Shown in pieces: positions 50,479-59,550 of a stretch of DNA of 64,000 nt. The position numbers and the translations under genes are program-made. The notes beneath the pieces were generated by a model, which was given only the letters and a program-made list of their open reading frames with translations, had not been told where the DNA came from and did not search any database. The first letter of the stretch is position 1. Every line of letters starts with the position of its first letter. The stretch comes from Fusibacter_A sp965140735 (GTDB taxonomy: Bacteria; Bacillota; Clostridia; Peptostreptococcales; Acidaminobacteraceae): the NCBI GenBank assembly GCA_965140735.1, contig OZ223306.1, positions 4,030,001 through 4,094,000 on the forward strand. Reading direction: 5' to 3'.

Positions 50479-51819
50479 ATGATCTTAAAAATGCTCAAAA
50501 AAGACATAGCAGTCCTCTTTTCTGAACGTAGAAGTTTAATCATTTTTATTTTGATGCCCATTATTCTAACCACAATCTTAAGTTTTTCGCTTAAGGGAAA
50601 CTTTCAAGATAATGGTAAATTTGATGCGGTTAAAGTCGCAATTGTTAAAAACTATGATGCTGGCGAAGACCTCTCTTATTTTAAAACAAAGATATCAGAG
50701 TATGTGGACCCTGACACCATGATGCAAGAGCAGAACAATATGGATTTTGAAAAGGTGTTTTTTCAAGATTTTTTAGAAAATAAGGATGTCAAATCAATTA
50801 TGACCAGTGTGGTTATGACGGATGAAGAAGCCCAGAAGGCACTTTCAGAGGATGAGATTGTGGCGATTTTCTATTTGCCTAAAAATTTTATTTACGATCA
50901 ACTCATCAATTTCACAATGCCGTATCGTAACGAAATTCAGATCAAAATGATTTCCAATCCGGATTATCAATATTCATCTCAAATAGCAGAAGCTGTCATG
51001 ATGAGTTATTTTGACCTCATGAATCAAAAAGTAATCCAAAAGAATGTTTTTATAGAAGTTGGGGCTACTTATTTGGATACAAAAACGCTTTTTTCACATC
51101 TTGGAGATGTTTTAGATAATGACATAGAGGCTAGTGCCACCAGTGAAATGAATGCGGTGGATAATCTACAAATTCAACATGAAACCATAAATGGCGACAA
51201 AGCAATTGACAGTTTTACTTATTATAGTATCGCCATGATGTCTATGTTTATCCTATATGCTTCTAGTTATGTGGGCCGTGAACTCTTAAGAGAAAAGAAA
51301 ATGCAAACACTCAGTAGAGGTACAGTGGCTGGTGTGACTAAGGTCAGAGTACTCATGAGTAAATTTCTTATGACTGTGATTTTATGTATGGTTCAGATGA
51401 CACTTCTTTTGACTTTTGCCAAATTGGTTTTAAAAGTAGATTGGGAGAGACCTTTGATGATGGCAGTGGGTATTTTGTTTAGTGCACTTGCAGTAAGTGG
51501 CCTTGGTATTTTCATCAGTGCCATTACATTGACACAGGCGTCTTATAAAGTTGCCAATATATTTGAAAACGTTTTAATTCATATATTTGCATTGTTTGGC
51601 GGGAGCTATATTCCCCTTGAAGTCTTACCGAGTGCAGTTTCTAATTTTAAATTCATCGCTTTAAATGGTGTGGTGCTCGATTTGTTTTTAGGCATTTATA
51701 AAGGGGTCAAATTGGATGCACTTCTACCACAAATAGGATTGTTAATGCTCATAAGCATCTGTTTTTCAGCACTTGCGATTTGGCTCGTTACAAAGAAGGA
51801 GGCACGGGATTATGCTTAG
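50479..51819 (+). CDS. ABC-2 type permease (first)
   Basis: A 446-residue permease: one TM helix near the N-terminus (SLIIFILMPIILTTILSF), a large extracytoplasmic domain (about 45-240), then five TM helices (about 245-440) with the ABC-2 region EKKMQTL and final TKKEARDYA. Exporter subunit, substrate unknown. AGGAGG precedes ATG. Confidence 0.9.
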   Translation: MILKMLKKDIAVLFSERRSLIIFILMPIILTTILSFSLKGNFQDNGKFDAVKVAIVKNYDAGEDLSYFKTKISEYVDPDTMMQEQNNMDFEKVFFQDFLENKDVKSIMTSVVMTDEEAQKALSEDEIVAIFYLPKNFIYDQLINFTMPYRNEIQIKMISNPDYQYSSQIAEAVMMSYFDLMNQKVIQKNVFIEVGATYLDTKTLFSHLGDVLDNDIEASATSEMNAVDNLQIQHETINGDKAIDSFTYYSIAMMSMFILYASSYVGRELLREKKMQTLSRGTVAGVTKVRVLMSKFLMTVILCMVQMTLLLTFAKLVLKVDWERPLMMAVGILFSALAVSGLGIFISAITLTQASYKVANIFENVLIHIFALFGGSYIPLEVLPSAVSNFKFIALNGVVLDLFLGIYKGVKLDALLPQIGLLMLISICFSALAIWLVTKKEARDYA

Positions 51820-52954
51820 ACTTAAACTTAGACTTTTAAAAGATAATACCATGCTGTATGTGATTATGATTTTAATGAGCCTTTTGCTTGCAGGTGTCTT
51901 TGGAAACGCTTTTGGTGGCAATTATAAAGGGACAATATTCATAGAAGATACCACCAATAGCGTTGAAAATGCTGATTTGATCCATGTTTTAGAAAAGGAA
52001 GGTAGCTTTAATATCAAGTTGGTCTCTCATGAGGATGGGATCAAGAAACTGACGGGTAGAGAGGGCTTATTGCTCATACAATTGAGTGATGAGATCAAAA
52101 TTTTTGAGTTAAAACCCACGGTTGAACGCTATCAAATCGAAAGAATGTTAGAGAATACGGTTTCATCTAGAAATGCTCTAAACCAGTATTCTGAAAAAGT
52201 CTATCAGATTATTTCAGATAATTCAGATGCTAAAGTGGATAAAGACTCACTTGTTCAAACAGTAAAAGTGAAAGTTAAAGCCCACGAGGACAATCAAAAA
52301 GTATTCACTTTAGATCAGCAGGTTTTTAAAGCCGATCCGCTTTTAAATTATGATCCTAAAATTCACTATATGGTGGGGATGACTTTGTTTTTTGTGACCT
52401 ATTCACTGCTCTTTACAGTGGGCGATTATTTAGAAGATAGGAGACTCCACACTTTAGATCGTATGATGGTGTCGCCTATATCAAGATTTCAGCTTTTAAC
52501 GGCAAATGTGATTCCGGCATTTCTAATCGGTGCTTTTCAGATCATGATTATGATTTTAAGTGGTCAATATTTATTTGGGATAAAGTGGGGGGCACAAGTG
52601 GGATTGATTCTCGTCATAGGTGTGATGTACATTTTTACCATGACATCACTGAGTTTTTTCATCGTGAGTCTTGTGAAGAATATGTCTCAACTTGGTGCGA
52701 TATCACCCGTTATACTGACTGGAATGGGTATGCTTGGTGGCTGTATGTGGCCACTTGAAATTATAAACTCAAAGATACTTCTTACCCTAGCCTCTTTGAC
52801 ACCTCACAGGTGGGCGATCAGTGGGATCGAATCCCTTATGATTACAGGTCATGCTTCAAATCAAACGTTTATGGCTCTTGGCATCTTGTTCTTAATGGGC
52901 TGTATTTATATGATTTTAGCAGTACGCACACTCACCTATAAATTAAGTGATTAG
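51812..52954 (+). CDS. ABC-2 type permease (second)
   Basis: A permease of about 380 residues with the same plan: N-terminal TM, extracytoplasmic domain (about 35-190), and five TM helices with DRRLHTLDRMMVSPISRFQL. AAGGAGG fits ATG 51812, which overlaps the first permease by 8 bases. With its neighbour it should form a heterodimeric channel driven by the 49534 ATPase. Confidence 0.9.
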   Translation: MLRLKLRLLKDNTMLYVIMILMSLLLAGVFGNAFGGNYKGTIFIEDTTNSVENADLIHVLEKEGSFNIKLVSHEDGIKKLTGREGLLLIQLSDEIKIFELKPTVERYQIERMLENTVSSRNALNQYSEKVYQIISDNSDAKVDKDSLVQTVKVKVKAHEDNQKVFTLDQQVFKADPLLNYDPKIHYMVGMTLFFVTYSLLFTVGDYLEDRRLHTLDRMMVSPISRFQLLTANVIPAFLIGAFQIMIMILSGQYLFGIKWGAQVGLILVIGVMYIFTMTSLSFFIVSLVKNMSQLGAISPVILTGMGMLGGCMWPLEIINSKILLTLASLTPHRWAISGIESLMITGHASNQTFMALGILFLMGCIYMILAVRTLTYKLSD

Positions 52955-53010
52955 ACAAGCCTAAAGAACCGTATAAATAGAATAACAAAGGTTTTTAGGA
53001 GGTGTGGTTT

Positions 53011-53409
53011 ATGTTTGAATCTATCGAAATTAAATCGAAAGAGAAAAATGAGATGATCGACATTATGGATACCATAAAAGAAGTCGTCACAAAGAGTGGT
53101 GTTAGACATGGTATTATCGTTGTATACGTGCCACATTCCACGGCAGGTATTACAGTCAATAAAAACTATGATCCAGTAGTTGAAGAAGATATCATTAATA
53201 GAATGAACGAACTTATTCCAAAGGATGGCCATTATCAGCATATTGAAGGCAATTCAGCTGCTCATATTAAAGCTTCCATATTTGGAAGTTCCGTCACCTT
53301 GATTATCAGCAATGGACACATTGAGCTGGGGATGTTCCAATCGGTGTTTTTCTGTGAATTCGATGGACCACGTAAACGCAAGTACTTTATAAAGATTATG
53401 AAAGACTAA
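53011..53409 (+). CDS. YjbQ/UPF0047-family protein
   Basis: A 132-residue cytosolic protein of the YjbQ family (secondary thiamine-phosphate synthase-type): GIIVVYVPHSTAGITVN, EGNSAAHIKASIFGSS and LGMFQSVFFCEFDGPRKR carry the conserved His, Asn, Glu and Arg/Lys. Reported members show weak thiamine-phosphate synthase activity; the true role is unsure. GTG 53002 is in frame, but AGGAGG fits ATG 53011. Confidence 0.92.
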   Translation: MFESIEIKSKEKNEMIDIMDTIKEVVTKSGVRHGIIVVYVPHSTAGITVNKNYDPVVEEDIINRMNELIPKDGHYQHIEGNSAAHIKASIFGSSVTLIISNGHIELGMFQSVFFCEFDGPRKRKYFIKIMKD

Positions 53410-53437
53410 TTTGAAATATATATTCATCTGTGAATTG

Positions 53438-53461
53438 ACCGGCCTAAGGCTGGTTTTTTTT
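53438..53461 (+). terminator. intrinsic terminator
   Basis: ACCGGCC/GGCTGGT (one G-U) followed by a T run. Confidence 0.85.
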
Positions 53462-53572
53462 GTGTCTGTCTTTGAGTGTATATCTGTTTTACATTGAATT
53501 ATAATGAGGGGTTAGGTATAATTGAGAAAAGGCAATCGATGACCTTATGTAGGTAAAGGAAGTTAGTCAAAT

Positions 53573-56338
53573 ATGAAAAAAGTGGATCAAATCTATGATT
53601 ATATGAAGCGACATCACGATGAAGGGGTTACAGCATCTAAAATAGCAGAAGCACTTGACCTCGATCGAACCAATGCAAGTCGTTATCTCAACAAGCTCTG
53701 TCAAGAGGGGAAACTGACTAAGCTTTCTGGACGACCAGTCAAGTATTTGTTAGCGGGTATAAGTGTTTCACATTCGCAACTGGAAAGTGGACAGAAAACT
53801 TCTGAAAAGAAGAAACCTATGGATAAGGATGTAAGCCAGGGAACCCAGAAGGATGATGCCGTAAAACAGGATCTTGTGGAGCGAAAATTTTCTCTTGACA
53901 TGCTTATTGGTGCAAGTAAGAGTCTCAATGTCCCGATTCAACAGGCTAAGGCAGCCATTCTATATCCGCCAAGAGGACTACATACCTTGATTTTAGGAGA
54001 AACAGGTGTTGGGAAATCCATGTTCGCAGAGCTTATGTACCAATTTGCGCAAGAAGCCCATATGCTGAGTCCGGAAGCACCTTTTATACGTTTTAACTGT
54101 GCGGATTATGGTGAGAATCCTCAACTGCTCATGGCTCAAATCTTCGGGGTGAAGAAGGGCGCTTATACAGGTGCTGAAAAAGATCGTGATGGCCTTTTAA
54201 AGAAAGCTGATCATGGGATTCTCTTTTTAGATGAGGTCCATAGGCTGTCTAATCAAGGACAAGAGATGTTGTTTACCTTTATAGACAAAGGTCAGTTTAG
54301 TAGATTAGGCGATAGTGAAGAGCGACAGAATGCAGACGTACAGATTATAGCGGCGACTACTGAAGAGCCTGAATCTGCTTTACTCAAAACGTTTACAAGA
54401 CGTATTCCCATGACGATTAAATTACCACCTCTTAAAGAGCGTGGTCTGAAAGAGCGGTACAAACTCATAGAAACTTTTATAAAAGAGGAGTCAAAACGCC
54501 TTTCTAAAAGTATTTATATTAATAAAAATGCACTTGAATCCATGTTGCTCTATGAGTGCCCAAGTAACATTGGACAGCTTAAAAGTGATATCCAATTGGC
54601 GTGTGCCAAGGCTTTTTTAAATTTTAAATCTCAGCGTAAAAATTATATTTTAATAGAGCAGTCTGATTTACCACAACAGGTTAAAAAGGGTTCTATGAAA
54701 ATTAAAGAGCATCGCCAAAAACTTGAAAAGTTACTCAAACATCAAGAGGATATCTATAAATTTTATTATGACGAAGAGGAGACTTATCTTAACGAAGGGA
54801 CACTTAGAGAACCACATTTTTATGAAAGTATCGAAAAACGTCTAGAAGATCTCAGAGCGGAAGGTAGGACCGAAGAAGAAATTACTCAAATTATGAGTCT
54901 TGATATAGAATTGCATTTCCAAAAATATATTGTGGAGATTCCAGAACAATATAAAAAAGAAGAAATTAGTAAGGTTGTTGACAGTGAAATTGTGGATATC
55001 ACAGGTGAAATTTTAAGTTATGCACAGGATAGTCTCGATAAAGTGTATGATGAGAAGATTTACTTTGGATTAGCACTTCATTTGCAAGGCAGTATCGAAA
55101 GGATACGAAATCATCAGCCTATTTATCATCCTAAACTCAATGTGATTCGGGTCAATTATCCCGATGAATTTGTGGTGGCAATGGAAATCGCCAAAAGAAT
55201 TGATCAGACTTTTGAAATCGAAACACCACTGGATGAGATTGGCTATCTCGCTATGTTTTTAGCTTCTGACCCATATACAATGGAAGGTGAAACGGAAGAT
55301 CTAGTGGGTGTGCTACTGATTATGCATGGCAATTCTACTGCTACGAGCATGGCGCAAGTTGTAAATGATCTTGTGGGCATAGAGCATTGTGAAGCGCTGG
55401 ATATGCCACTCAACATGCGTCCAGAAGCGATGTACGACATGGCAAAAGTCAAGGTTGAAAAGATTAATAATGGGCGTGGTGTATTGATCTTAGTTGATAT
55501 GGGCTCATTGACGAGCTTTGGCGATATGATCTATGAAGAGAAAGGTATTCTCACAAAGACACTGGATAAAGCCAGTACACCAACCGTTTTAGATGCTTGT
55601 AGGAAGGCTGTTTTAGGAAGAGACCTCAATGAAATTTATAATTCATGTCTTGAGAGTAGTAAAACAGCTGTTAAAGCGCGCAAGCATCCAAAAAAACCTT
55701 TGATTATCACAGCTTGCTTTACTGGAGAGGGCGCAAGTGAAAAATTGAGACAGATTATTGAAGAACGCCTTGAACTTGAGGATGTTTATCAAATCATCAG
55801 TCTCAACCTGATGGATAGACGTGAGTTTGTCAGTATGGTCGATTTTTATAAAGAAGCCTATGATGTACTTGCCATCGTAGGAACGGTTCAGATTGAAGTA
55901 GATGGGATTCCCTATATTTCTGCAGTAGATTTGCTTTCAGGTACAGGCATTGAAGTGCTCAGAGAGATCATAGAGCGTGAAGACTTATTCTATAATATTG
56001 AACAGTCACTGGGTGCACATATTCAATCAGTGAACAGCACAACCCTACTCAGTCAGGTGAGACATTTCATAGAGCGTACTGTAAAAATTTTAAAGGTCAA
56101 TATTGATCAGGATGTAAAAGTGGGGATAGCACTACATCTTAGTTTTTTAGTAGATAACTTAGTACAGAAAAATGTCTCTAAAGCCAAAAATGATTTAGAA
56201 GATTTAATGTCTAAATATTCTCTGGAGATGGAGCTTATACACAATGAACTGCTACCACTCGAACAAGCCTATGAGATTAGTTTTTCCACAAGTGATCTGA
56301 CTTATCTTGTGAAGATGTTTTTAGAAAATAATGAGTGA
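53573..56338 (+). CDS. levR: LevR-family sigma-54 activator with PRD and PTS EIIA domains
   Basis: A 921-residue regulator. N-terminal helix-turn-helix (GVTASKIAEALDLDRTNASR), AAA+ sigma-54 domain (Walker A GETGVGKS; GAYTGA loop; Walker B GILFLDEVHRL), PRD1 with H in FGLALHLQGSIERIRNHQ, an EIIA-mannose-type domain with phospho-His585 in IMHGNSTATS, an EIIB-like stretch, and PRD2 with GIALHLSFLVDNL. Family members sense sugar-transport status through PTS phosphorylation and activate sigma-54 promoters of PTS operons. No PTS gene adjoins it here, so its target is elsewhere. The symbol is by family only. Start ATG 53573 has AAGGAAG upstream. Confidence 0.88.
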   Translation: MKKVDQIYDYMKRHHDEGVTASKIAEALDLDRTNASRYLNKLCQEGKLTKLSGRPVKYLLAGISVSHSQLESGQKTSEKKKPMDKDVSQGTQKDDAVKQDLVERKFSLDMLIGASKSLNVPIQQAKAAILYPPRGLHTLILGETGVGKSMFAELMYQFAQEAHMLSPEAPFIRFNCADYGENPQLLMAQIFGVKKGAYTGAEKDRDGLLKKADHGILFLDEVHRLSNQGQEMLFTFIDKGQFSRLGDSEERQNADVQIIAATTEEPESALLKTFTRRIPMTIKLPPLKERGLKERYKLIETFIKEESKRLSKSIYINKNALESMLLYECPSNIGQLKSDIQLACAKAFLNFKSQRKNYILIEQSDLPQQVKKGSMKIKEHRQKLEKLLKHQEDIYKFYYDEEETYLNEGTLREPHFYESIEKRLEDLRAEGRTEEEITQIMSLDIELHFQKYIVEIPEQYKKEEISKVVDSEIVDITGEILSYAQDSLDKVYDEKIYFGLALHLQGSIERIRNHQPIYHPKLNVIRVNYPDEFVVAMEIAKRIDQTFEIETPLDEIGYLAMFLASDPYTMEGETEDLVGVLLIMHGNSTATSMAQVVNDLVGIEHCEALDMPLNMRPEAMYDMAKVKVEKINNGRGVLILVDMGSLTSFGDMIYEEKGILTKTLDKASTPTVLDACRKAVLGRDLNEIYNSCLESSKTAVKARKHPKKPLIITACFTGEGASEKLRQIIEERLELEDVYQIISLNLMDRREFVSMVDFYKEAYDVLAIVGTVQIEVDGIPYISAVDLLSGTGIEVLREIIEREDLFYNIEQSLGAHIQSVNSTTLLSQVRHFIERTVKILKVNIDQDVKVGIALHLSFLVDNLVQKNVSKAKNDLEDLMSKYSLEMELIHNELLPLEQAYEISFSTSDLTYLVKMFLENNE

Positions 56339-56346
56339 AGGTGAGT

Positions 56347-56433
56347 GCCTCACCTCAATATACACCCAAAGGGCTAGAGTCCTCGGCGAGGCCTGCGGAT
56401 AGCCCGATAGATGAATATTGAGGTGAGGCGTTT
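56347..56433 (+). terminator. terminator-like hairpin with CCTCGGCGAGG core
   Basis: A perfect 15-pair outer stem (56347-56361 with 56415-56429) is followed by GTTTT. Inside, GGGCTA/TAGCCC (56371-56376, 56400-56405) enclose CCTCGGCGAGG (56381-56391) and GCCTGCGGA. Third copy of the family at 4191 and 9090. Confidence 0.7.
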
Positions 56434-56587
56434 TGGGTGGTAAAGCTTCGGATATGAGCAATATGGATGAATTGAAGCGGAAATATGTTTTTTAAAATGC
56501 AAAGTAAGAGAAAACGAATCATGGTATATTCATCAGAATCTGTTCTGTTGAAATTGGGTACATAAATATTAAATGGAGGATGGTATT

Positions 56588-59434
56588 ATGTTTACTGAAG
56601 AAGTAAGAAAAAGAGTACTTAAGATATTAAAACTGTCAGGGAAAAAAAGAATAGAAGAATTACATAAAATAGGAGCAGAATTTGAGAAAAATAAAGATAT
56701 ACAGTTACTGATAGATTCATATATTTTCAACTTTAAATCTCATACAAATAGATTAGAAGTGAGTGAATTAATAGATAAAATTGAAAGCTATAAAGATGAC
56801 GTAAAAGATGAAGTATTGTTTATGATTTTACTTGGTCGTTTAAATATAGACCAAAAGCAATATGAGAAAGCAGAAGCGTATTTTAAATTAGCAATCGAAA
56901 AAAATGAGGGTCTTGTATATGCATATAATGGATTAGGAAATTTGTATAAGGCGCAAAAGGAATATGAAAAAGCAGAAGAAAGCTATAAATTAGCAATCGA
57001 AAAAGATAAAGATTATGCAGGTGCATATAATAATTTAGGAATTTTGTATAAGGCGCAAAAGGAATATGAAAAAGCAGAAGAAAGTTATAAATTAGCAATC
57101 GAAAAAGATAAAGATGATGCATCTGCATACAATAATTTAGGAATTTTGTATTCTGAGCAAAAGGAATATGAAAAAGCAGAAGAAAGCTATAAATTAGCAA
57201 TCGAAAAGGACGAGGATTTTGCACATCTATATAATGGATTAGGAATTTTGTATTCTGAGCAAAAGGAATATGAAAAAGCAGAAGAAAGTTATAAATTAGC
57301 AATCGAAAAAGATAAAGATTATGCAGGTGCATATAATAATTTAGGAATTTTGTATTCTGAGCAAGAGGAATATGAAAAAGCAGAAGAATATTTTAAATTA
57401 GCAATCGAAAAAGATAAAGATTATGCATCTGCATACAATAATTTAGGAATTTTGTATAAGGCGCAAAAGGAATATGAAAAAGCAGAAGAAAGCTATAAAT
57501 TGGCAATCGAAAAAGATAAGGATTATGCATCTGCATATAGTAATTTAGGAATTTTGTATAAGGCGCAAAAGGAATATGAAAAAGCAGAAGAAAGCTATAA
57601 AATAGCAATCGAAAAAGATAAAGATTATGCATCTGCATATAATGGATTAGGAAATTTGTATTATGAGCAAGAGGAATATGAAAAAGCAGAAGAATATTTT
57701 AAATTAGCAATCGAAAAAGATAGGGATTATGCAGAAGTATACAATAATTTAGGAAATTTGTATAAGGCGCAAAAGGAATATGAAAAAGCAGAAGAAAGCT
57801 ATAAAAGAGCAATCAAAAAAAATGAGAATCTTGCAAATCCATACAATGGATTAGGAATTTTGTATAAGGCGCAAAAGCAATATGGAAAAGCAGAAGAATA
57901 TTTTAAATTAGCAATCAAAAAAGATGAGCATTATTTTTTAGCTTACAGAAATCTAGGCAATCTATACAAGATTAGAGGCAATTTGGAGCTATCTGAGCAG
58001 ATGTTTAAATCAGCCAAGAAAATATCAAGTAATGAAAAAAGCAAGCTAAAAACGTCATTAATTGATTTAGAAATTGAAAAACTAGAAGCTATAAAAATTA
58101 GAGAACGCAAAGAAGAGGGCGAAAAAAAATCTGATTTTATTATGAAGACCAGTCATCTATTTAGATCTATAGATCAAAGAAAAAGAGAGTTTAACAAATT
58201 TATAACGGATGATAAGAGAAATGAAAAACTTTTTAAACTAGAAGTTTTAAGGCGCTGGAACTCGTATACGCCTATTATAGCTAATAATTTTCATGTAAGT
58301 AAAGGAGGCGGTTATTTTCTAAATCTGAATGGTCATGGATGTGTCGTGGATCCTGGATTTAATTTTATAGATAATTTTAAAGGTAGTGGAAAATGTTTCA
58401 AAATGATTGATAGTGTTATTGTATCACATGCTCATAATGATCATGAATCCGATCTGGAGTCCATTTTAACACTTCTATATAAATATAATGAAGAGGTTAA
58501 ATGCTTGGATTTTCATGATGCTGATGACGATGATTTCGATGAGAGTAAATATAAAGGAACGATACGATATGATATTGCAGAAAGGGAGAATATAGCCATT
58601 AAGGATGTTAGAGAAGAGGCTATTGAAAAAGAATTTTTAGTTTCTTCAAGGCGAAAAACCATTGATTTGTATATTCCAGAAAGTGTATATAAAAAATATC
58701 AGGGAATGTTAGATTTATATGGTAACAATAATTATAAATTTATTCGAATCAAAAAAAATCAAAGTGAAACTATAAATGGATTTGAAGTGCATTTTATGTG
58801 GGCAAAACACAGAGATATAATATCAAGTGAACATTCATTAGGATTTTATTTAGTTCATGAGAAGAATGCCTTAATATATACTGGGGATACAGGCTGGACA
58901 AAGGAAGTTGAAAAACATTATAGAAAAATAAAACAACAATTAAAGGATAAGGAAATTATATTAATTGCACATTTGGGTGGGTTCAAGGATAAGGAAGAGA
59001 ATTTTATGTACAAAAATAGTGATGAAGAAAAGTGTACTTATGGGAATCATCTTGGACGCTTAGGGTTAGTAGGCATAAATGAAGTTTTAGAACCCAAATT
59101 GTGTATTGTATCCGAGTTTGGAGAAGAGTTTAAGGGGAGTAGAATAAAAATTTGCGAAATTTTAAATGAGTTATTTAAAACAACACATTTTCTGCCAGCA
59201 GATATAGGCTTGAATTATAATTTTAAAAATAATATGGTGAAAGCTATTTTTAAAATGGATACTTATAGAGATATAATTGAAGAAAACCATTATAAGGAAA
59301 TTCCTTTTGAAAATGTATCACCGATACTGTTACGAGCTGATTATTCATTACATTATTATGATAAAAATAGTGATGTAATTCCGGACGAATTGACACAGGC
59401 TTTGACGAAAGAGTATTATACTTCTCCTAGATAA
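56588..59434 (+). CDS. TPR array fused to metallo-beta-lactamase-fold hydrolase
   Basis: About 948 residues. After a helical start (1-90), residues 92-465 are eleven 34-residue TPR units (YEKAEESYKLAIEKDKDYA type), then a partial twelfth and a charged linker. From about 570 comes a metallo-beta-lactamase-fold domain: VSHAHNDHES with the H-x-H-x-D-H metal motif (H614, H616, D618, H619), YTGDTGW with metal-bridging Asp767, and later LIAHLGG and GNHLGRLGL histidines. TPRs usually bind proteins; the hydrolase could act on RNA, nucleotides or lactones. No signal peptide is seen. ATG 56573 overlaps the ribosome site (ATGGAGG), so ATG 56588 is chosen. Monocistronic. Function unknown. Confidence 0.82.
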   Translation: MFTEEVRKRVLKILKLSGKKRIEELHKIGAEFEKNKDIQLLIDSYIFNFKSHTNRLEVSELIDKIESYKDDVKDEVLFMILLGRLNIDQKQYEKAEAYFKLAIEKNEGLVYAYNGLGNLYKAQKEYEKAEESYKLAIEKDKDYAGAYNNLGILYKAQKEYEKAEESYKLAIEKDKDDASAYNNLGILYSEQKEYEKAEESYKLAIEKDEDFAHLYNGLGILYSEQKEYEKAEESYKLAIEKDKDYAGAYNNLGILYSEQEEYEKAEEYFKLAIEKDKDYASAYNNLGILYKAQKEYEKAEESYKLAIEKDKDYASAYSNLGILYKAQKEYEKAEESYKIAIEKDKDYASAYNGLGNLYYEQEEYEKAEEYFKLAIEKDRDYAEVYNNLGNLYKAQKEYEKAEESYKRAIKKNENLANPYNGLGILYKAQKQYGKAEEYFKLAIKKDEHYFLAYRNLGNLYKIRGNLELSEQMFKSAKKISSNEKSKLKTSLIDLEIEKLEAIKIRERKEEGEKKSDFIMKTSHLFRSIDQRKREFNKFITDDKRNEKLFKLEVLRRWNSYTPIIANNFHVSKGGGYFLNLNGHGCVVDPGFNFIDNFKGSGKCFKMIDSVIVSHAHNDHESDLESILTLLYKYNEEVKCLDFHDADDDDFDESKYKGTIRYDIAERENIAIKDVREEAIEKEFLVSSRRKTIDLYIPESVYKKYQGMLDLYGNNNYKFIRIKKNQSETINGFEVHFMWAKHRDIISSEHSLGFYLVHEKNALIYTGDTGWTKEVEKHYRKIKQQLKDKEIILIAHLGGFKDKEENFMYKNSDEEKCTYGNHLGRLGLVGINEVLEPKLCIVSEFGEEFKGSRIKICEILNELFKTTHFLPADIGLNYNFKNNMVKAIFKMDTYRDIIEENHYKEIPFENVSPILLRADYSLHYYDKNSDVIPDELTQALTKEYYTSPR
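56861..57982 (+). repeat. eleven 102-nt tandem repeats coding TPR units
   Basis: Units start at 56861 and recur every 102 bases to 57881. Several share long identical stretches (for example AAGCAGAAGAAAGCTATAAA), showing recent duplication. Copy number is likely variable. Confidence 0.93.
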
Positions 59435-59550
59435 ATTTATCAAAAGAAAGCATATCTTTGAAGAGATCCCTCTATAGCTTAGGTTGATGTGACAATGTAT
59501 AAGAATTTAATTCTTGCGGGTAGAAATTTAAGCTCTGAAGATTTCATTTA

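Noticed and set aside
56347..56433. Known riboswitch (c-di-GMP, fluoride, ZTP) for the CCTCGGC-core elements
   Set aside because: Signature bases of those classes are absent and the elements lie after genes, not before them.
56883..57332. 149-residue minus-strand repetitive open frame
   Set aside because: Antisense reading of the 102-nt TPR repeats; no start signals.
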